Shown in pieces: positions 55,725-64,000 of a DNA stretch of 64,000 bases (within the stretch, counting starts at the first letter, position 1; every line of letters starts with the position of its first letter). The position numbers and the translations under genes were made by a program. The notes beneath the pieces were generated by a model, which did not search any database, had not been told where the DNA came from, and saw nothing but the letters and a program-made list of their open reading frames with translations. The stretch is from G020348385 sp964410125 (GTDB lineage Bacteria > Acidobacteriota > Aminicenantia > Aminicenantales > Aminicenantaceae), in contig CAYPGQ010000002.1 of assembly GCA_964410125.1 (NCBI GenBank), positions 1 to 64,000 of the forward strand, given 5' to 3'.

Positions 55725-55752
55725 AATGTCAAATGTTGAGACGCGACCCCTC
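55725..55752. repeat. Right 28-bp inverted repeat
   Basis: Perfect inverted partner of 54590-54617; carries an outward TTGAGA (55736-55741) used in the hybrid promoter next to it. Confidence 0.9.
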
Positions 55753-55765
55753 TTTGAAGTATAAT
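55736..55765 (+). promoter_or_regulatory. Hybrid promoter: -35 in the transposon end, -10 in the flank
   Basis: TTGAGA (55736-55741, inside the right repeat), 18 nt, TATAAT (55760-55765, perfect consensus, outside it). Predicted start about 55772, two nt before GTG 55774. No Shine-Dalgarno exists between them. Confidence 0.6.
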
Positions 55766-55773
55766 TCACGTCA

Positions 55774-56184
55774 GTGGTGAAAAAAATCAGAGTCGTTATC
55801 GCGAAGCCTGGACTGGATGGGCATGATGTGGGAGCCAAAGTGGTTGCCCTCGCTCTGAAAGACGCAGGCATGGAGGTCATCTATACCGGCCTTCACCGGA
55901 CGATCGAAGAAATCGTGAAAACGGCGCTGGAAGAGGATGTGGATGTGATCGGAATTTCCATTTATTCAGGGGCTCATCTTGCCTTGAGCAAAAAGCTGAT
56001 GGATCGATTAAAAAACATGGGGCTCGTAGACAAAATGGTCTTGGTCGGCGGAAATATTCCGCAAAAAGATGTCAGTACACTTCAGGAGTATGGAGTCGAA
56101 GGAGTCTTCCCTGTGGGAACGAAGCTCGTTGATATCGTAGATTTTATCAGAAAGAGGATTGACGCGAGAGATGAAAAAAAATAA
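55774..56184 (+). CDS. B12-binding small subunit of methylmalonyl-CoA mutase
   Basis: 136 aa. AKPGLDGHDVGAKVVALALK contains the DxHxxG cobalamin motif. VIYTGLHRTIEEI, VIGISIYSGAH and VLVGGNIPQKD are standard for the C-terminal/small B12 domain. GTG 55774 (or 55777) has no ribosome site. Overlaps the large-subunit gene by 14 nt. Confidence 0.93.
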   Translation: MVKKIRVVIAKPGLDGHDVGAKVVALALKDAGMEVIYTGLHRTIEEIVKTALEEDVDVIGISIYSGAHLALSKKLMDRLKNMGLVDKMVLVGGNIPQKDVSTLQEYGVEGVFPVGTKLVDIVDFIRKRIDARDEKK

Positions 56185-57781
56185 CTCCGAAGAGCAGAAA
56201 ACAGTTGTTCTTGAATCCGGGATCGAGGTAAAACCAGTCTACGGTCCTGAAGATACAAAGGGCCTGAACTTCGATGAAAAAATCGGTCATCCCGGCGAAT
56301 ATCCGTTTACGAGAGGAATTCATCCCTTTATGTACAGAAAGCGTCCCTGGACCATGCGTCAGTATTCCGGTTTCGGAACCTCGAGAGAAACAAACGAAAG
56401 GTTTAAATGGCTCCTGGATCAGGGGCAAACAGCACTCAATGTCGCTTTTGATCTGCCCACACAACTGGGACTGGATTCGGATGATCCGTTTGCAGGGGAG
56501 GAAGTGGGCAGAGTCGGCATGGCTATCGATACGCTGGAAGATTTGGAGGAGGCTTTTGTCGATATCCCAATAGATAAAATCAGCACGGCATTGACAATCA
56601 ACCCGGTCGCTTCTGTGTTGTTGGCCATGTATCTTGTGGTCGCCGAGAAACAAGGGATCCCTTGGGATCAAGTCAGAGGCACGACTCAGAATGATATATT
56701 GAAAGAGTATATCGGGAGAGGGACGTGGATTTTTCCCGTGGAGCCATCGATCCGCTTGATCGGCGACATGGTGGAGTTTTGCTCTCAAACCGTTCCCAAG
56801 TTCAATCCATTCAGCGTTTGCGGCTATCATATCCGAGAATCGGGAGCGACCCCGATCCAGGAAATGGCTTATGCCTTCGAAATCGCTATTACTTACATAC
56901 AGGAAGTGCTGAGTCGAGGATTGAAGATCGATGATTTTGCCGGAAGGATTGCCTTCAACTTCGATATTCACGGAAACCTATGGGAACAAGTGGCCAAATT
57001 CAGGGCAGGTAGAAGGCTCTGGGCAAAAATCGTAAAAGAAAGATTCGGAGCTAAAAATCCCCGATCGATGACATTGAGAATGATTGCTGGCGGCGGCGGC
57101 GGCGGGCTCACCGTGCAGCAGCCAGAAAACAATATCGTTCGGGGCGCCTATTATGCTCTGATCTCTGCCCTATCGGGAACCCAGACGATGGCTCTCTGTT
57201 CCTATGATGAGGCATATACCATTCCTTCGAAAAAGGCCGCCTTGATAAGTTTAAGAACCATGCAAATCCTGGCAGATGAGATGGGGCTTAAAGATACGGT
57301 CGATCCCTTGGGAGGTTCTTATTATATCGAGTGGCTGACAGAAAAAATGGAAAGCAAAATCGTGGAAAACATGAAAATAGTGGAAGACATCGGGGGAATG
57401 ATTAAAGCCGTGAAGGAAGGGCACATACAAAGAGAAGTAAGTCACCAGGCCTACTTGAGAGAGAAAAAGATCCAATCGGGAGAAATAAAAAAAATCGGCG
57501 TGAACAAGTATGTCATGGCAGATAAGCGGACAGATATCGAATTTCATCCGTTTAACTCAAACGTTGCTGAAGAGCAAAAGAAAAAATTGGAGCGGCTAAA
57601 AACCAGAAGAGATAATGCCGGTGTCGAAGAGGCTTTGAGCGGATTGAAAGAGGCGGCTCAGACAGATGAGAATGTGATGCCGCATATGTTAAAAGCGGTC
57701 AAAAAATATGCCACTCTGGGTGAGATTACCAAAGTATTAAAAGAAGTTTTTGGCGAATTCAAGGAACCCGTTGGGCTATGA
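56171..57781 (+). CDS. Methylmalonyl-CoA mutase large (catalytic) subunit
   Basis: 536 aa TIM-barrel subunit lacking its own B12 domain, as in two-subunit acyl-CoA mutases. RPWTMRQYSGFGT carries Tyr65 and EYIGRGTWIFPVEPSIR Arg183, aligning with Tyr89 and Arg207 that set methylmalonyl-CoA preference in the Propionibacterium enzyme. Isobutyryl-CoA mutases have Phe and Gln there. CGYHIRESGATPIQEMAYAF holds the conserved His. ATG 56171 is chosen over an upstream TTG at 56159. Overlaps hyuA by 4 nt. Confidence 0.93.
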   Translation: MKKNNSEEQKTVVLESGIEVKPVYGPEDTKGLNFDEKIGHPGEYPFTRGIHPFMYRKRPWTMRQYSGFGTSRETNERFKWLLDQGQTALNVAFDLPTQLGLDSDDPFAGEEVGRVGMAIDTLEDLEEAFVDIPIDKISTALTINPVASVLLAMYLVVAEKQGIPWDQVRGTTQNDILKEYIGRGTWIFPVEPSIRLIGDMVEFCSQTVPKFNPFSVCGYHIRESGATPIQEMAYAFEIAITYIQEVLSRGLKIDDFAGRIAFNFDIHGNLWEQVAKFRAGRRLWAKIVKERFGAKNPRSMTLRMIAGGGGGGLTVQQPENNIVRGAYYALISALSGTQTMALCSYDEAYTIPSKKAALISLRTMQILADEMGLKDTVDPLGGSYYIEWLTEKMESKIVENMKIVEDIGGMIKAVKEGHIQREVSHQAYLREKKIQSGEIKKIGVNKYVMADKRTDIEFHPFNSNVAEEQKKKLERLKTRRDNAGVEEALSGLKEAAQTDENVMPHMLKAVKKYATLGEITKVLKEVFGEFKEPVGL

Positions 57782-59904
57782 CTGAATACAAGATAGGCAC
57801 CGATGTCGGGGGAACTTTCACTGATTTTTTACTCACTTCCCAGGATGGGGCCTCCGAGATTTACAAAGTATTATCCACGCCTGAAGACCCTTCCTCGGGA
57901 TTGCTGAACGGTCTTTCGGAAATGGCAGAGGCTCATAATGTCCCTTTGCGGGAATTCATCAAAAAAGTCACGACGATAGTGCATGGAACGACTGTAACCA
58001 CCAATGCTGTCTTAACCAGGAAAGGAGCAAAAACCGGACTTTTGACGACAAAGGGTCTAAGAGATGCGCTCGAGATGAGAAGAGGAATAAGAGAAAAACA
58101 ATATGATAACAGATACACAAATGTCCAACCCCTGGTCCCGAGATACTTGAGGTATCCCGTAGAGGAAAGGCTTGACTATAAGGGCGACATCATCACGGTA
58201 TTGAATGATAAGGATGTTTTAAATGGAATAACTCTATTTAAAAACGAGGATGTAGAAGCCATTGCGGTCTGTTTCATGAACTCTTTTGCCAACGAAACCC
58301 ACGAATCCAGAGCAGCGGAAATCATCAAACAGGAATTGGGGATGGATGATGCGAGCCCTTATCTGACGGTTTCGTCCGCATTTTTGCCGAGCATCAGATT
58401 CTACGATCGTGTATCGACGACCGTTTTGAATTCTTATGTCGGGCCCATCCTCAGCCGCTATCTGAAAAGTCTTGTTCGCAAATTGGAAGATATCGGATTT
58501 GAGGGGATTCTTCTCATCATGCAATCCAACGGAGGAGTTGTTTCCCCAAAAATAGCCATCGATAATGCGGCCGTAACACTCCTATCGGGTCCGGCAGCAG
58601 GCCCGGTTGCCGGAATAGAGTATGCCTCTGTGCAGGGATACCAAGACTGCATTACCATCGACATGGGGGGCACGAGTTTTGACGCGGCTTTGATAAAGGA
58701 TAAAACGCCTTTGGTCACAACAGAGGGAGAAATCGACCGGTTGAGGATCGCTCTCCCGATGCTGGGTATCGTGACCATCGGTGCGGGAGGCGGCAGTATC
58801 GGCTGGGTCGATGAGGGTGGACTTCTGCGAATGGGACCTCAGAGTGCCGGGTCGAATCCTGGGCCTGCGTGTTATGGTTTGGGAGGAGAATTGCCGGCTT
58901 GCACGGATGCCGACTTGATCCTCGGATATCTGAACAAAGATTTTTTTGCCGGGGGAAAAATGCCCCTTAGCTTCGAAAAGGCAGAAAAGGCCATCAAGGA
59001 AAAAATTGCTGACCCGCTGGGTATGGACGTGGAACAAGCTGCTGCGGGGATGTATCGTGTCATAAACGTCAATATGGCTACAGGCGTCCGTGAAGTCAGC
59101 GTGAAGCGGGGTCATGATCCCAGAGAATTTCCTCTTATCGTTGCGGGCGGGGCAGGTCCGGTTCATGCCTGCATGATCGGTCTGGAGCTGGAGATTCCGG
59201 TTATGATCATCCCCAAAGAATCGTCGATATTTTGTGCGGCCGGCATGTTGATTTCCGATTTGAAACACAATTTTGTCAGGACGTATTCCACGCATCTTGA
59301 GGAAATGGAAACACAGAAGTTTCAATCTCTGTTTTGCGATATGGAGGATGAAGCGAAAAAACTTTTAAAATCAGAACGGATCCCGGAAAACGCCATCCAA
59401 CACATCTATTCTGTGGATCTGAGGTATGTCAAACAATACCATGAAGTCAATGTGGGAATCACCAGGAAGGATATCGAAGACGGAAATATCGAACGCATAG
59501 CAAACCAATTCCATCCGGAACACAATAGGCTTTATGGATATTCTTTAGAAGAACAGGAAACACCTATCGAGCTGATTAACCTGAGGCTTTTGAGCGTGGG
59601 GAAGACAGTCAAACCAAAATTCAGTGAGGAAGAGTTTGTAGGAACAGATTCGTCCAATGCGTTTAAACAGAACCGCATGATATATTTTCCGCTGGAGGAA
59701 ACTTTTGCGGAGGTTCCTGTTTATGATGGACATAAAATGATGTGCGGGAATCGGGTGGAGGGTCCGGCCGTGATCGAGCAGGTGAATACAACGACTTTTG
59801 TTACACCCGAGTACAATGTTTTGTGCGATCAATATGGGAGTTATACGGTGTATTTAAAAGAGAAGGAAAAGGAAATTCAAAAAAAACTCGGGATGAGTTC
59901 CTAA
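57778..59904 (+). CDS. Hydantoinase/oxoprolinase A family protein
   Basis: 708 aa ATP-dependent ring-opening or carboxylase subunit. GTDVGGTFTDFLL (phosphate loop), HGTTVTTNAVLTRKGAKTGL, LLSGPAAGPVAGIEYA, TIDMGGTSFDAALI and AGGAGPVHACMIG are all family motifs. Relatives include N-methylhydantoinase A and acetone carboxylase beta. ATGA overlap with the mutase gene ties it to the acyl-CoA route; substrate unknown. Confidence 0.9.
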   Translation: MTEYKIGTDVGGTFTDFLLTSQDGASEIYKVLSTPEDPSSGLLNGLSEMAEAHNVPLREFIKKVTTIVHGTTVTTNAVLTRKGAKTGLLTTKGLRDALEMRRGIREKQYDNRYTNVQPLVPRYLRYPVEERLDYKGDIITVLNDKDVLNGITLFKNEDVEAIAVCFMNSFANETHESRAAEIIKQELGMDDASPYLTVSSAFLPSIRFYDRVSTTVLNSYVGPILSRYLKSLVRKLEDIGFEGILLIMQSNGGVVSPKIAIDNAAVTLLSGPAAGPVAGIEYASVQGYQDCITIDMGGTSFDAALIKDKTPLVTTEGEIDRLRIALPMLGIVTIGAGGGSIGWVDEGGLLRMGPQSAGSNPGPACYGLGGELPACTDADLILGYLNKDFFAGGKMPLSFEKAEKAIKEKIADPLGMDVEQAAAGMYRVINVNMATGVREVSVKRGHDPREFPLIVAGGAGPVHACMIGLELEIPVMIIPKESSIFCAAGMLISDLKHNFVRTYSTHLEEMETQKFQSLFCDMEDEAKKLLKSERIPENAIQHIYSVDLRYVKQYHEVNVGITRKDIEDGNIERIANQFHPEHNRLYGYSLEEQETPIELINLRLLSVGKTVKPKFSEEEFVGTDSSNAFKQNRMIYFPLEETFAEVPVYDGHKMMCGNRVEGPAVIEQVNTTTFVTPEYNVLCDQYGSYTVYLKEKEKEIQKKLGMSS

Positions 59905-59905
59905 G

Positions 59906-61642
59906 ATGAAGGTTGACAAAATACTGGCATCCGTTTTTCAGAGAAGGTTCAAGTCGATAACCGAAGAAATGAGCATCGTTCTGACAAAGACGACCCGTTC
60001 GCCCATTCTTTGCGAAGCGAAAGATTTTGTAACCGGACTTTACGACGGACAAGGGAAAATGCTCGAGCAGACCGAGAACCTTCCCATTCTTTCCTTTTCC
60101 CTCGGACCTGTTTGTGAATACATCGTCGATTACTTCGGCGCTGAAATCTACCCCGGGGATGTCATATTCCATAATGATGTCTTCTCGATGGGGAACCAGA
60201 ACAACGATGTTGCCGTCTATAAGCCGATATTTTTTAAAGATGAGCTCATAGCCTGGGCGGCTGCCAAAGGGCATCAGGCAGATGTGGGAGGTGCTGTGCC
60301 AGGAGGTTACAATCCCAAGGCGACCGAGGTTTTCCAAGAGAGCATCCGAATTCCCCCTGTTAAGGTTTATGAACGGGGAAAATTGCGGAAGGACGTCTGG
60401 GATCTTATTTTCGCCAATATCCGGTTTGATATCGTGGCAGCCGACATGAGGGCGCAGATCGGTTCGTGTGTTGTGGGCGAAAGAGGGATTTTGAAGCTGG
60501 CCGACAAATACGGATTAGATGTTTTTGAGTCGCATAAAGAGTATCTGTTCGATTCAACTGAAAAAATGATGCGGGCTGAAATCAGAACCATACCCAGTGG
60601 GGTATATGATGGCGAGGCGACCGTTTATTACGACGGACGGACGCCTGGCTCCAAATACAAGATAAGAGTAAAAATAACAGTGAAGGATGAGGAAATCATC
60701 TTTGATTATTCTGACACAGACCCTCAGACAGATGGATTTGTTAACGGAACCTATACCTCCTCGGCGAGCGCCACACTTTTAACCTTTCTTCAGATGGTGA
60801 ATCCCGACATGCCTCATAACGATGGGATGGTAAGGCCGGTCAAAATCATCATCCCCGAAGGCACGATCCTGAATGCTCGGTATCCTGCAGCGACGACCTT
60901 TGGAAATCATCTTTGTCCCCCCAACGCAGATGCGATTATTCGTGCATTATCTCAGGCGATTCCCAAAAGGGTTACCGCCGGATGGAACCAACTTCTCTGC
61001 TATCTGACCAGTGGTTATGATGTCCGGAAAAAAAATAGCTATGTCGATATTGGATTTATAGGATTGAAGGGGGGATCGGGAGCCACTCATGGGGTGGATG
61101 GCTATGACCATATCGGAATGATCGATGCTTCAGGAGGAGTGCTTGACCAGGATTATGAGATGTTCGAACAACAAACACCCCATCTTTTGCTCAAACATGA
61201 GTATTGGCCTGATTCAGCAGGGGCCGGTCAGTGGAGAGGGGGGCTTGGAGTGGAAACCCGATTCAAGATCGGGGGAGAGAATACCAAAATCGTAACTTTT
61301 GGGGATGGAGATGTCGAGCCCGCTTTTGGATTGTTTGCCGGAGAGAACGCCACTTTGAATAAGATCGAGCTTCAATATCCGGACGGCGAAATCTATAAAA
61401 CCACAAGCAAGGATCTGGTCGAAGATGTTACTTCTGGAACCGTTCTGTTTCAACAAGCTGGAGGCGGAGGAGGATATGGCGATCCATTTCTCAGAGAGCC
61501 TGAGTTGGTAGCCAGAGAAGTGAAAAATGGAATCATATCTTTAAATAACGCAAAGGAGTTGTACGGGGTTGTACTCCATCCGGATACATTGGAACTGGAT
61601 AAAGCTGAAACGGGGAAAACGAGAAGAAAAAAAACTATTTAA
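59906..61642 (+). CDS. Hydantoinase/oxoprolinase B family protein
   Basis: 578 aa partner of the A subunit. ERGILKLADKYG, DNDVFSMGNQNNDVAVYKPI-type core (NDVFSMGNQNNDVAVYKP), AAKGHQADVGGAVPGGYNPK and C-terminal FQQAGGGGGYGDP are family motifs. One nt after the A gene stop. Converges with a minus-strand gene, overlapping it by 8 nt. Confidence 0.92.
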   Translation: MKVDKILASVFQRRFKSITEEMSIVLTKTTRSPILCEAKDFVTGLYDGQGKMLEQTENLPILSFSLGPVCEYIVDYFGAEIYPGDVIFHNDVFSMGNQNNDVAVYKPIFFKDELIAWAAAKGHQADVGGAVPGGYNPKATEVFQESIRIPPVKVYERGKLRKDVWDLIFANIRFDIVAADMRAQIGSCVVGERGILKLADKYGLDVFESHKEYLFDSTEKMMRAEIRTIPSGVYDGEATVYYDGRTPGSKYKIRVKITVKDEEIIFDYSDTDPQTDGFVNGTYTSSASATLLTFLQMVNPDMPHNDGMVRPVKIIIPEGTILNARYPAATTFGNHLCPPNADAIIRALSQAIPKRVTAGWNQLLCYLTSGYDVRKKNSYVDIGFIGLKGGSGATHGVDGYDHIGMIDASGGVLDQDYEMFEQQTPHLLLKHEYWPDSAGAGQWRGGLGVETRFKIGGENTKIVTFGDGDVEPAFGLFAGENATLNKIELQYPDGEIYKTTSKDLVEDVTSGTVLFQQAGGGGGYGDPFLREPELVAREVKNGIISLNNAKELYGVVLHPDTLELDKAETGKTRRKKTI

Positions 61643-61994
61643 CCCGGTGGAACCACATCAGAGGCAGCCAGAGCTGATGCCCGTAAGGAATCTTTTTATG
61701 ATTGACAAGGACTTCGGTATTCTCCCATTCATGGACAAGGTTGAACAGTCGAAATAGTTCTTCCACTTCTGCGGGTGTATAAGTGGCGGAATGCCGGACC
61801 CACTCACCGTCACCTTCTTCTTGATATGTCGGATTTCTTTTGGCAAGATCCACAGCCTTTTCATAGTTGGGGGAGATTCTGTGGCCGAATTCCAACGTGA
61901 TTTTGAATGTTTTGGCCTGCGTGCTCGGATGCAGAATGCTGTCCAATTTTTCTTCTCCTGCAACGTCGATTTTTACAGGTTTTTTCTCCGTCAT
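61635..61994 (-). CDS. Small conserved protein of unknown function
   Basis: 119 aa, no signal peptide. KIDVAGEEKLDSILHPSTQAKTFKITLEFGHRI and HSATYTPAEVEELFRLFNLVHEWENTEVLVN look like a genuine soluble protein. I cannot name a family. Its 3' end overlaps the hydantoinase B 3' end by 8 nt. Confidence 0.7.
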   Translation of the reverse strand: MTEKKPVKIDVAGEEKLDSILHPSTQAKTFKITLEFGHRISPNYEKAVDLAKRNPTYQEEGDGEWVRHSATYTPAEVEELFRLFNLVHEWENTEVLVNHKKIPYGHQLWLPLMWFHRVK

Positions 61995-62084
61995 TCAAGT
62001 CCGCCTTGTCTTGTTGTTTATAAGACAACGCTTCCCGTTTGTCAACCTGGATTATTCATATTTGCCATCAGGCATGTCTGGAGT

Positions 62085-62103
62085 GCCCTTCTCGGCGGCT
62101 GCG
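62085..62103. repeat. 19-bp repeat, copy 2 (with 2086-2104)
   Basis: Exact copy of GCCCTTCTCGGCGGCTGCG, with CATCAGGCAT 16 nt upstream. Lies in the gap 61995-62271, which has no gene. Confidence 0.55.
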
Positions 62104-62186
62104 GAACTTCTATGATGATCAAACGCAAGTCTTTTTATCTTTCTCTCTTTTTCTCCCTCAAGTGAGAGTTAAATGCTTTCAAAATG

Positions 62187-62210
62187 TGAAAGATGTTCTT
62201 TCATATTTTT
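62187..62210. terminator. Hairpin with flanking T-run
   Basis: TGAAAGA (62187-62193) pairs perfectly with TCTTTCA (62197-62203) over TGT, followed on the plus strand by TATTTTT and, on the minus strand, by CATTTTG. Possibly terminates the barrel gene read from the right. Confidence 0.4.
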
Positions 62211-62271
62211 GAAAAATCTAAATAAAAGTTTTCTAAGATTACCGCCTGCTATTAAGCCGTCAATTTGATTC

Positions 62272-63135
62272 TTAAAACTTTACTCTAATTCCAGCTCTAA
62301 AGGAAAAGCCTGAAAGATCTCCTTCAAATTTCCTCACATTTTTAATATCTGGATAAGTTGGTTTATCTTTTGCTACATCAATAGTCGGATAATATTTTCC
62401 AAAAAACTCAGTTTCATAATACCAAACAGTACCCGAACTTTTATCAGTATATCCATCTGAATCTGTAATTGTTATATCTCCTTCCCAGTTCTTTAATTTG
62501 GTATATCTTCCAGCTCCCTCAACAAAAAATGCGAAATTTTTCGCCATATTGTATTCAAATCCAATCCCCCCATGAAATCCAATACCATCATCCTTTGCCT
62601 CAATAACATTTTTTGTCCAAAAAGTTTCTTCTATAGCACTTACATCCGATCCAAAACCAAAAGTAATGTTCCCAAAATAATAGCCAATTCCTCCATTTAA
62701 GAAGATATTTAACCGAGAAGCAATAGGATAAAAGTAATAAGCACTTAATTTGATTGGAATAACAGTAATCTTGGGTTCTCCAGTGATAGTTACAGTACCT
62801 AATGGTTCCATAAAAATTGTCTCACTATCTTTTTTCCTCTGAATATATCCAACGCCAAGACCAATCCCGATATTATCAGTTAGATCCACAATAAGCTCAC
62901 CATCAAAATCCAAACCCCATTTGATTTTTTCCAATGAGCCTTCTTTTGTAAAACCACTCAACAGATCTGTTAATATTGTATCCAAAGAACTAAGCATTTC
63001 ATTTATATCTCCTGCTGACATAGTTCCATAACCGCCTGTTAGCTTTAAGCTAAATTTCTTTTGAGCCTGGCCAATTCCTGTAAGTGAAAATAAGGTCAAC
63101 ATCATTATTGATAAGATAATTGATTTTCTTTTCAT
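62272..63135 (-). CDS. Outer-membrane beta-barrel-like protein
   Basis: 287 aa. Signal peptide MKRKSIILSIMMLTLFSLTGIGQA, then alternating strands ending in an aromatic-poor but typical last strand GFSFRAGIRVKF. Internal strands such as IGIGLGVGYIQRK, NIFLNGGIGYYFGNITFGFG and GIGFHGGIGFEYNMAKNFAFF fit an 8-12 strand barrel. ATG 63135 has GGGGG about 9 nt upstream; a GTG at 63144 is the alternative. No neighbour suggests a substrate. Confidence 0.78.
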   Translation of the reverse strand: MKRKSIILSIMMLTLFSLTGIGQAQKKFSLKLTGGYGTMSAGDINEMLSSLDTILTDLLSGFTKEGSLEKIKWGLDFDGELIVDLTDNIGIGLGVGYIQRKKDSETIFMEPLGTVTITGEPKITVIPIKLSAYYFYPIASRLNIFLNGGIGYYFGNITFGFGSDVSAIEETFWTKNVIEAKDDGIGFHGGIGFEYNMAKNFAFFVEGAGRYTKLKNWEGDITITDSDGYTDKSSGTVWYYETEFFGKYYPTIDVAKDKPTYPDIKNVRKFEGDLSGFSFRAGIRVKF

Positions 63136-63374
63136 TTTATTCACCCCCTCTTTTATAGATTTTTTGATGTTCTTACGTTTGAGTGTTATTTTTTAACTAC
63201 TTTTGCTAAAAACTGATCAATTCTTTTTATGCTCTCTTCCCCCTCAAATAAAGTTTATCTGAATGAAGTATTAATTTCCAGAATAAATAATATACTATAC
63301 ACGTAATATATTTCTCCCTATCTGTCAACTTTTAAAATGATTTTCGTGAGAAACTCTTATAGTATTGTTCATTC

Positions 63375-63695
63375 TCATTTTTTCTTATACTTCTTTTTAG
63401 AATGAAGTACATACCAGTTAGATAGATTGAATCCTCTGCGTTTTACTGTAATCCAACCCTCCTCTTCTAAATGTTTTATCCAGTGGATGATTCTCTTCCT
63501 TTCGAGTCCAACATCTTTAGCTAATGTCGCTATCGAAACAAAAGTCTTGGGATTCAGCATAAGCTCCTTCGGATTAGCATAGCTGTGCATGTTTGTTTTT
63601 TCCGATGCTGAGTGGTTACTATTTTTCACCATCTCAATAGTCTCTCTGATCTTTTCGATTTCTTTGGAAATATCTTTCCACTTTTTTTGCTTCAT
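63375..63695 (-). CDS. Small winged-helix protein
   Basis: 106 aa, very basic. VSIATLAKDVGLERKRIIHWIKHLEEEGWITVKRRG looks like a winged helix-turn-helix, ending SKKKYKKK. GAGGAG lies 8 nt before ATG 63695. Probably a transcription regulator or a fragment of a mobile-element protein. AT-rich. Confidence 0.65.
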   Translation of the reverse strand: MKQKKWKDISKEIEKIRETIEMVKNSNHSASEKTNMHSYANPKELMLNPKTFVSIATLAKDVGLERKRIIHWIKHLEEEGWITVKRRGFNLSNWYVLHSKKKYKKK

Positions 63696-63939
63696 TTTTT
63701 ATGCTCCTCAATTTTGCTGCTGCCCATACTCTGCTTCCAGTAAGGGCATAAGGTAGATTCTGGATGAAAGCTTTCCCCTGTTTGGCCTCGACATATCTAA
63801 TATGTTTCGGATGATCTCTTTTATTCAGTTTTTTCTTTAATTGTGTCGTATACGGAGGTATACCTGATAGCGAATAATCCTGTCGATTGACCAACACAAA
63901 ATGGAGATGATCTATAAAAATGAAGAATGGAATCGACAA
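63634..63939 (-). CDS. Uncertain ORF overlapping the winged-helix gene
   Basis: 101 codons from a TTG. The segment KHIRYVEAKQGKAFIQNLPY and ALTGSRVWAAAKL could be real coding sequence. It overlaps the better-supported gene by 62 nt in another frame, so it may be a decayed or chance frame. No family recognised. Confidence 0.3.
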   Translation of the reverse strand: MSIPFFIFIDHLHFVLVNRQDYSLSGIPPYTTQLKKKLNKRDHPKHIRYVEAKQGKAFIQNLPYALTGSRVWAAAKLRSIKNEAKKVERYFQRNRKDQRDY

Positions 63940-64000
63940 TTTTTATAAATAGTCCAGATCAAAGGATGAGCATGCAGTCGCCGTAACTGTAAAACCGATA

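Larger units (their letters stand above)
54590..55752. mobile_element. REP-type (Y1) transposase element with perfect 28-bp inverted ends
   Basis: 54590-54617 (GAGGGGTCGCGTC...) is the exact reverse complement of 55725-55752. The 1163-bp unit contains one transposase gene on the minus strand. No flanking direct repeat is clear. It sits between the epimerase-like gene and the mutase small-subunit gene, which read in one direction and probably formed an operon before the insertion. Confidence 0.85.

Noticed and set aside
1..64000. CRISPR arrays, tRNA or rRNA genes, phage modules
   Set aside because: No regularly spaced repeats, cloverleaf-like sequences, rRNA stretches or phage structural genes were found by reading.

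Overview
The window looks like a chromosomal segment of an anaerobic, amino-acid and organic-acid fermenting Gram-negative bacterium. It encodes FixABCX/ETF-type electron transfer, ferredoxin-dependent 2-oxoacid oxidation, a two-subunit B12-dependent mutase, two molybdenum hydroxylase operons, lipoproteins, a probable outer-membrane barrel, and large FtsX-type permeases paired with PadR regulators. The style recalls Candidatus Aminicenantota/Acidobacteriota relatives. That placement is an impression from gene content only; no rRNA or tRNA gene is present to settle it.

Layout. 0.07-2.0 kb (+): promoter, methylthioadenosine phosphorylase-type enzyme, PfkB kinase, terminator. 2.03-2.45 kb: a non-coding 424-bp element with 38-bp terminal inverted repeats. 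7.5-2.5 kb (-): methylmalonyl-CoA epimerase, acyl-CoA dehydrogenase-like protein, fixC, fixX, etfB, etfA from a good TTGACA-17-TATAAG promoter. 7.5-10.7 kb: accessory DNA with IS91-like relics, a membrane protein, a small conserved protein and a 5'-truncated spore-photoproduct-lyase-like gene. 10.7-17.6 kb (+): HisC-like aminotransferase, iorA, iorB, a 3-hydroxyacyl-CoA dehydrogenase/enoyl-CoA hydratase fusion and a thiolase. This suggests amino acid to 2-oxoacid to acyl-CoA with beta-oxidation-type steps. 22.3-17.6 kb (-): molybdenum hydroxylase operon 1, with a palindrome over its predicted start of transcription.

22.6-33.2 kb holds a beta-propeller protein and three PadR/permease pairs. 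33.2-34.6 kb is a graveyard of IS91-like, DUF2961 and Cys/Met-PLP-enzyme relics. 34.6-38.2 kb (+) is asnA-asd-lysC (aspartate family). 38.8-41.6 kb is an exported M14 peptidase. 41.8-44.5 kb (+) carries a homocysteine methyltransferase/methylene-THF reductase fusion and an AcsE-like methyltransferase. 44.6-46.6 kb has IS relics and a lipoprotein. 51.6-46.6 kb (-) is molybdenum hydroxylase operon 2, headed by a type III CoA-transferase. 51.7-61.6 kb (+) has an Old-Yellow-Enzyme/FAD reductase, ferredoxin, divergent epimerase-like protein, an inserted REP-type transposase element, mutase small and large subunits and hydantoinase A and B. 61.6-64 kb (-) has a small conserved protein, a barrel protein and a winged-helix protein.

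Most notable: (i) a transposase element with perfect 28-bp inverted ends inserted 21 nt upstream of the mutase small-subunit gene, where its end supplies a -35 box to a host TATAAT; (ii) at least six 3'-end relics of one IS91-like element, two of which share a junction with the tail of the same molybdenum hydroxylase gene; (iii) an acyl-CoA dehydrogenase homologue without glutamate at either known catalytic-base position; (iv) an epimerase homologue lacking the metal-binding histidine pair. No CRISPR array, tRNA or rRNA was seen.
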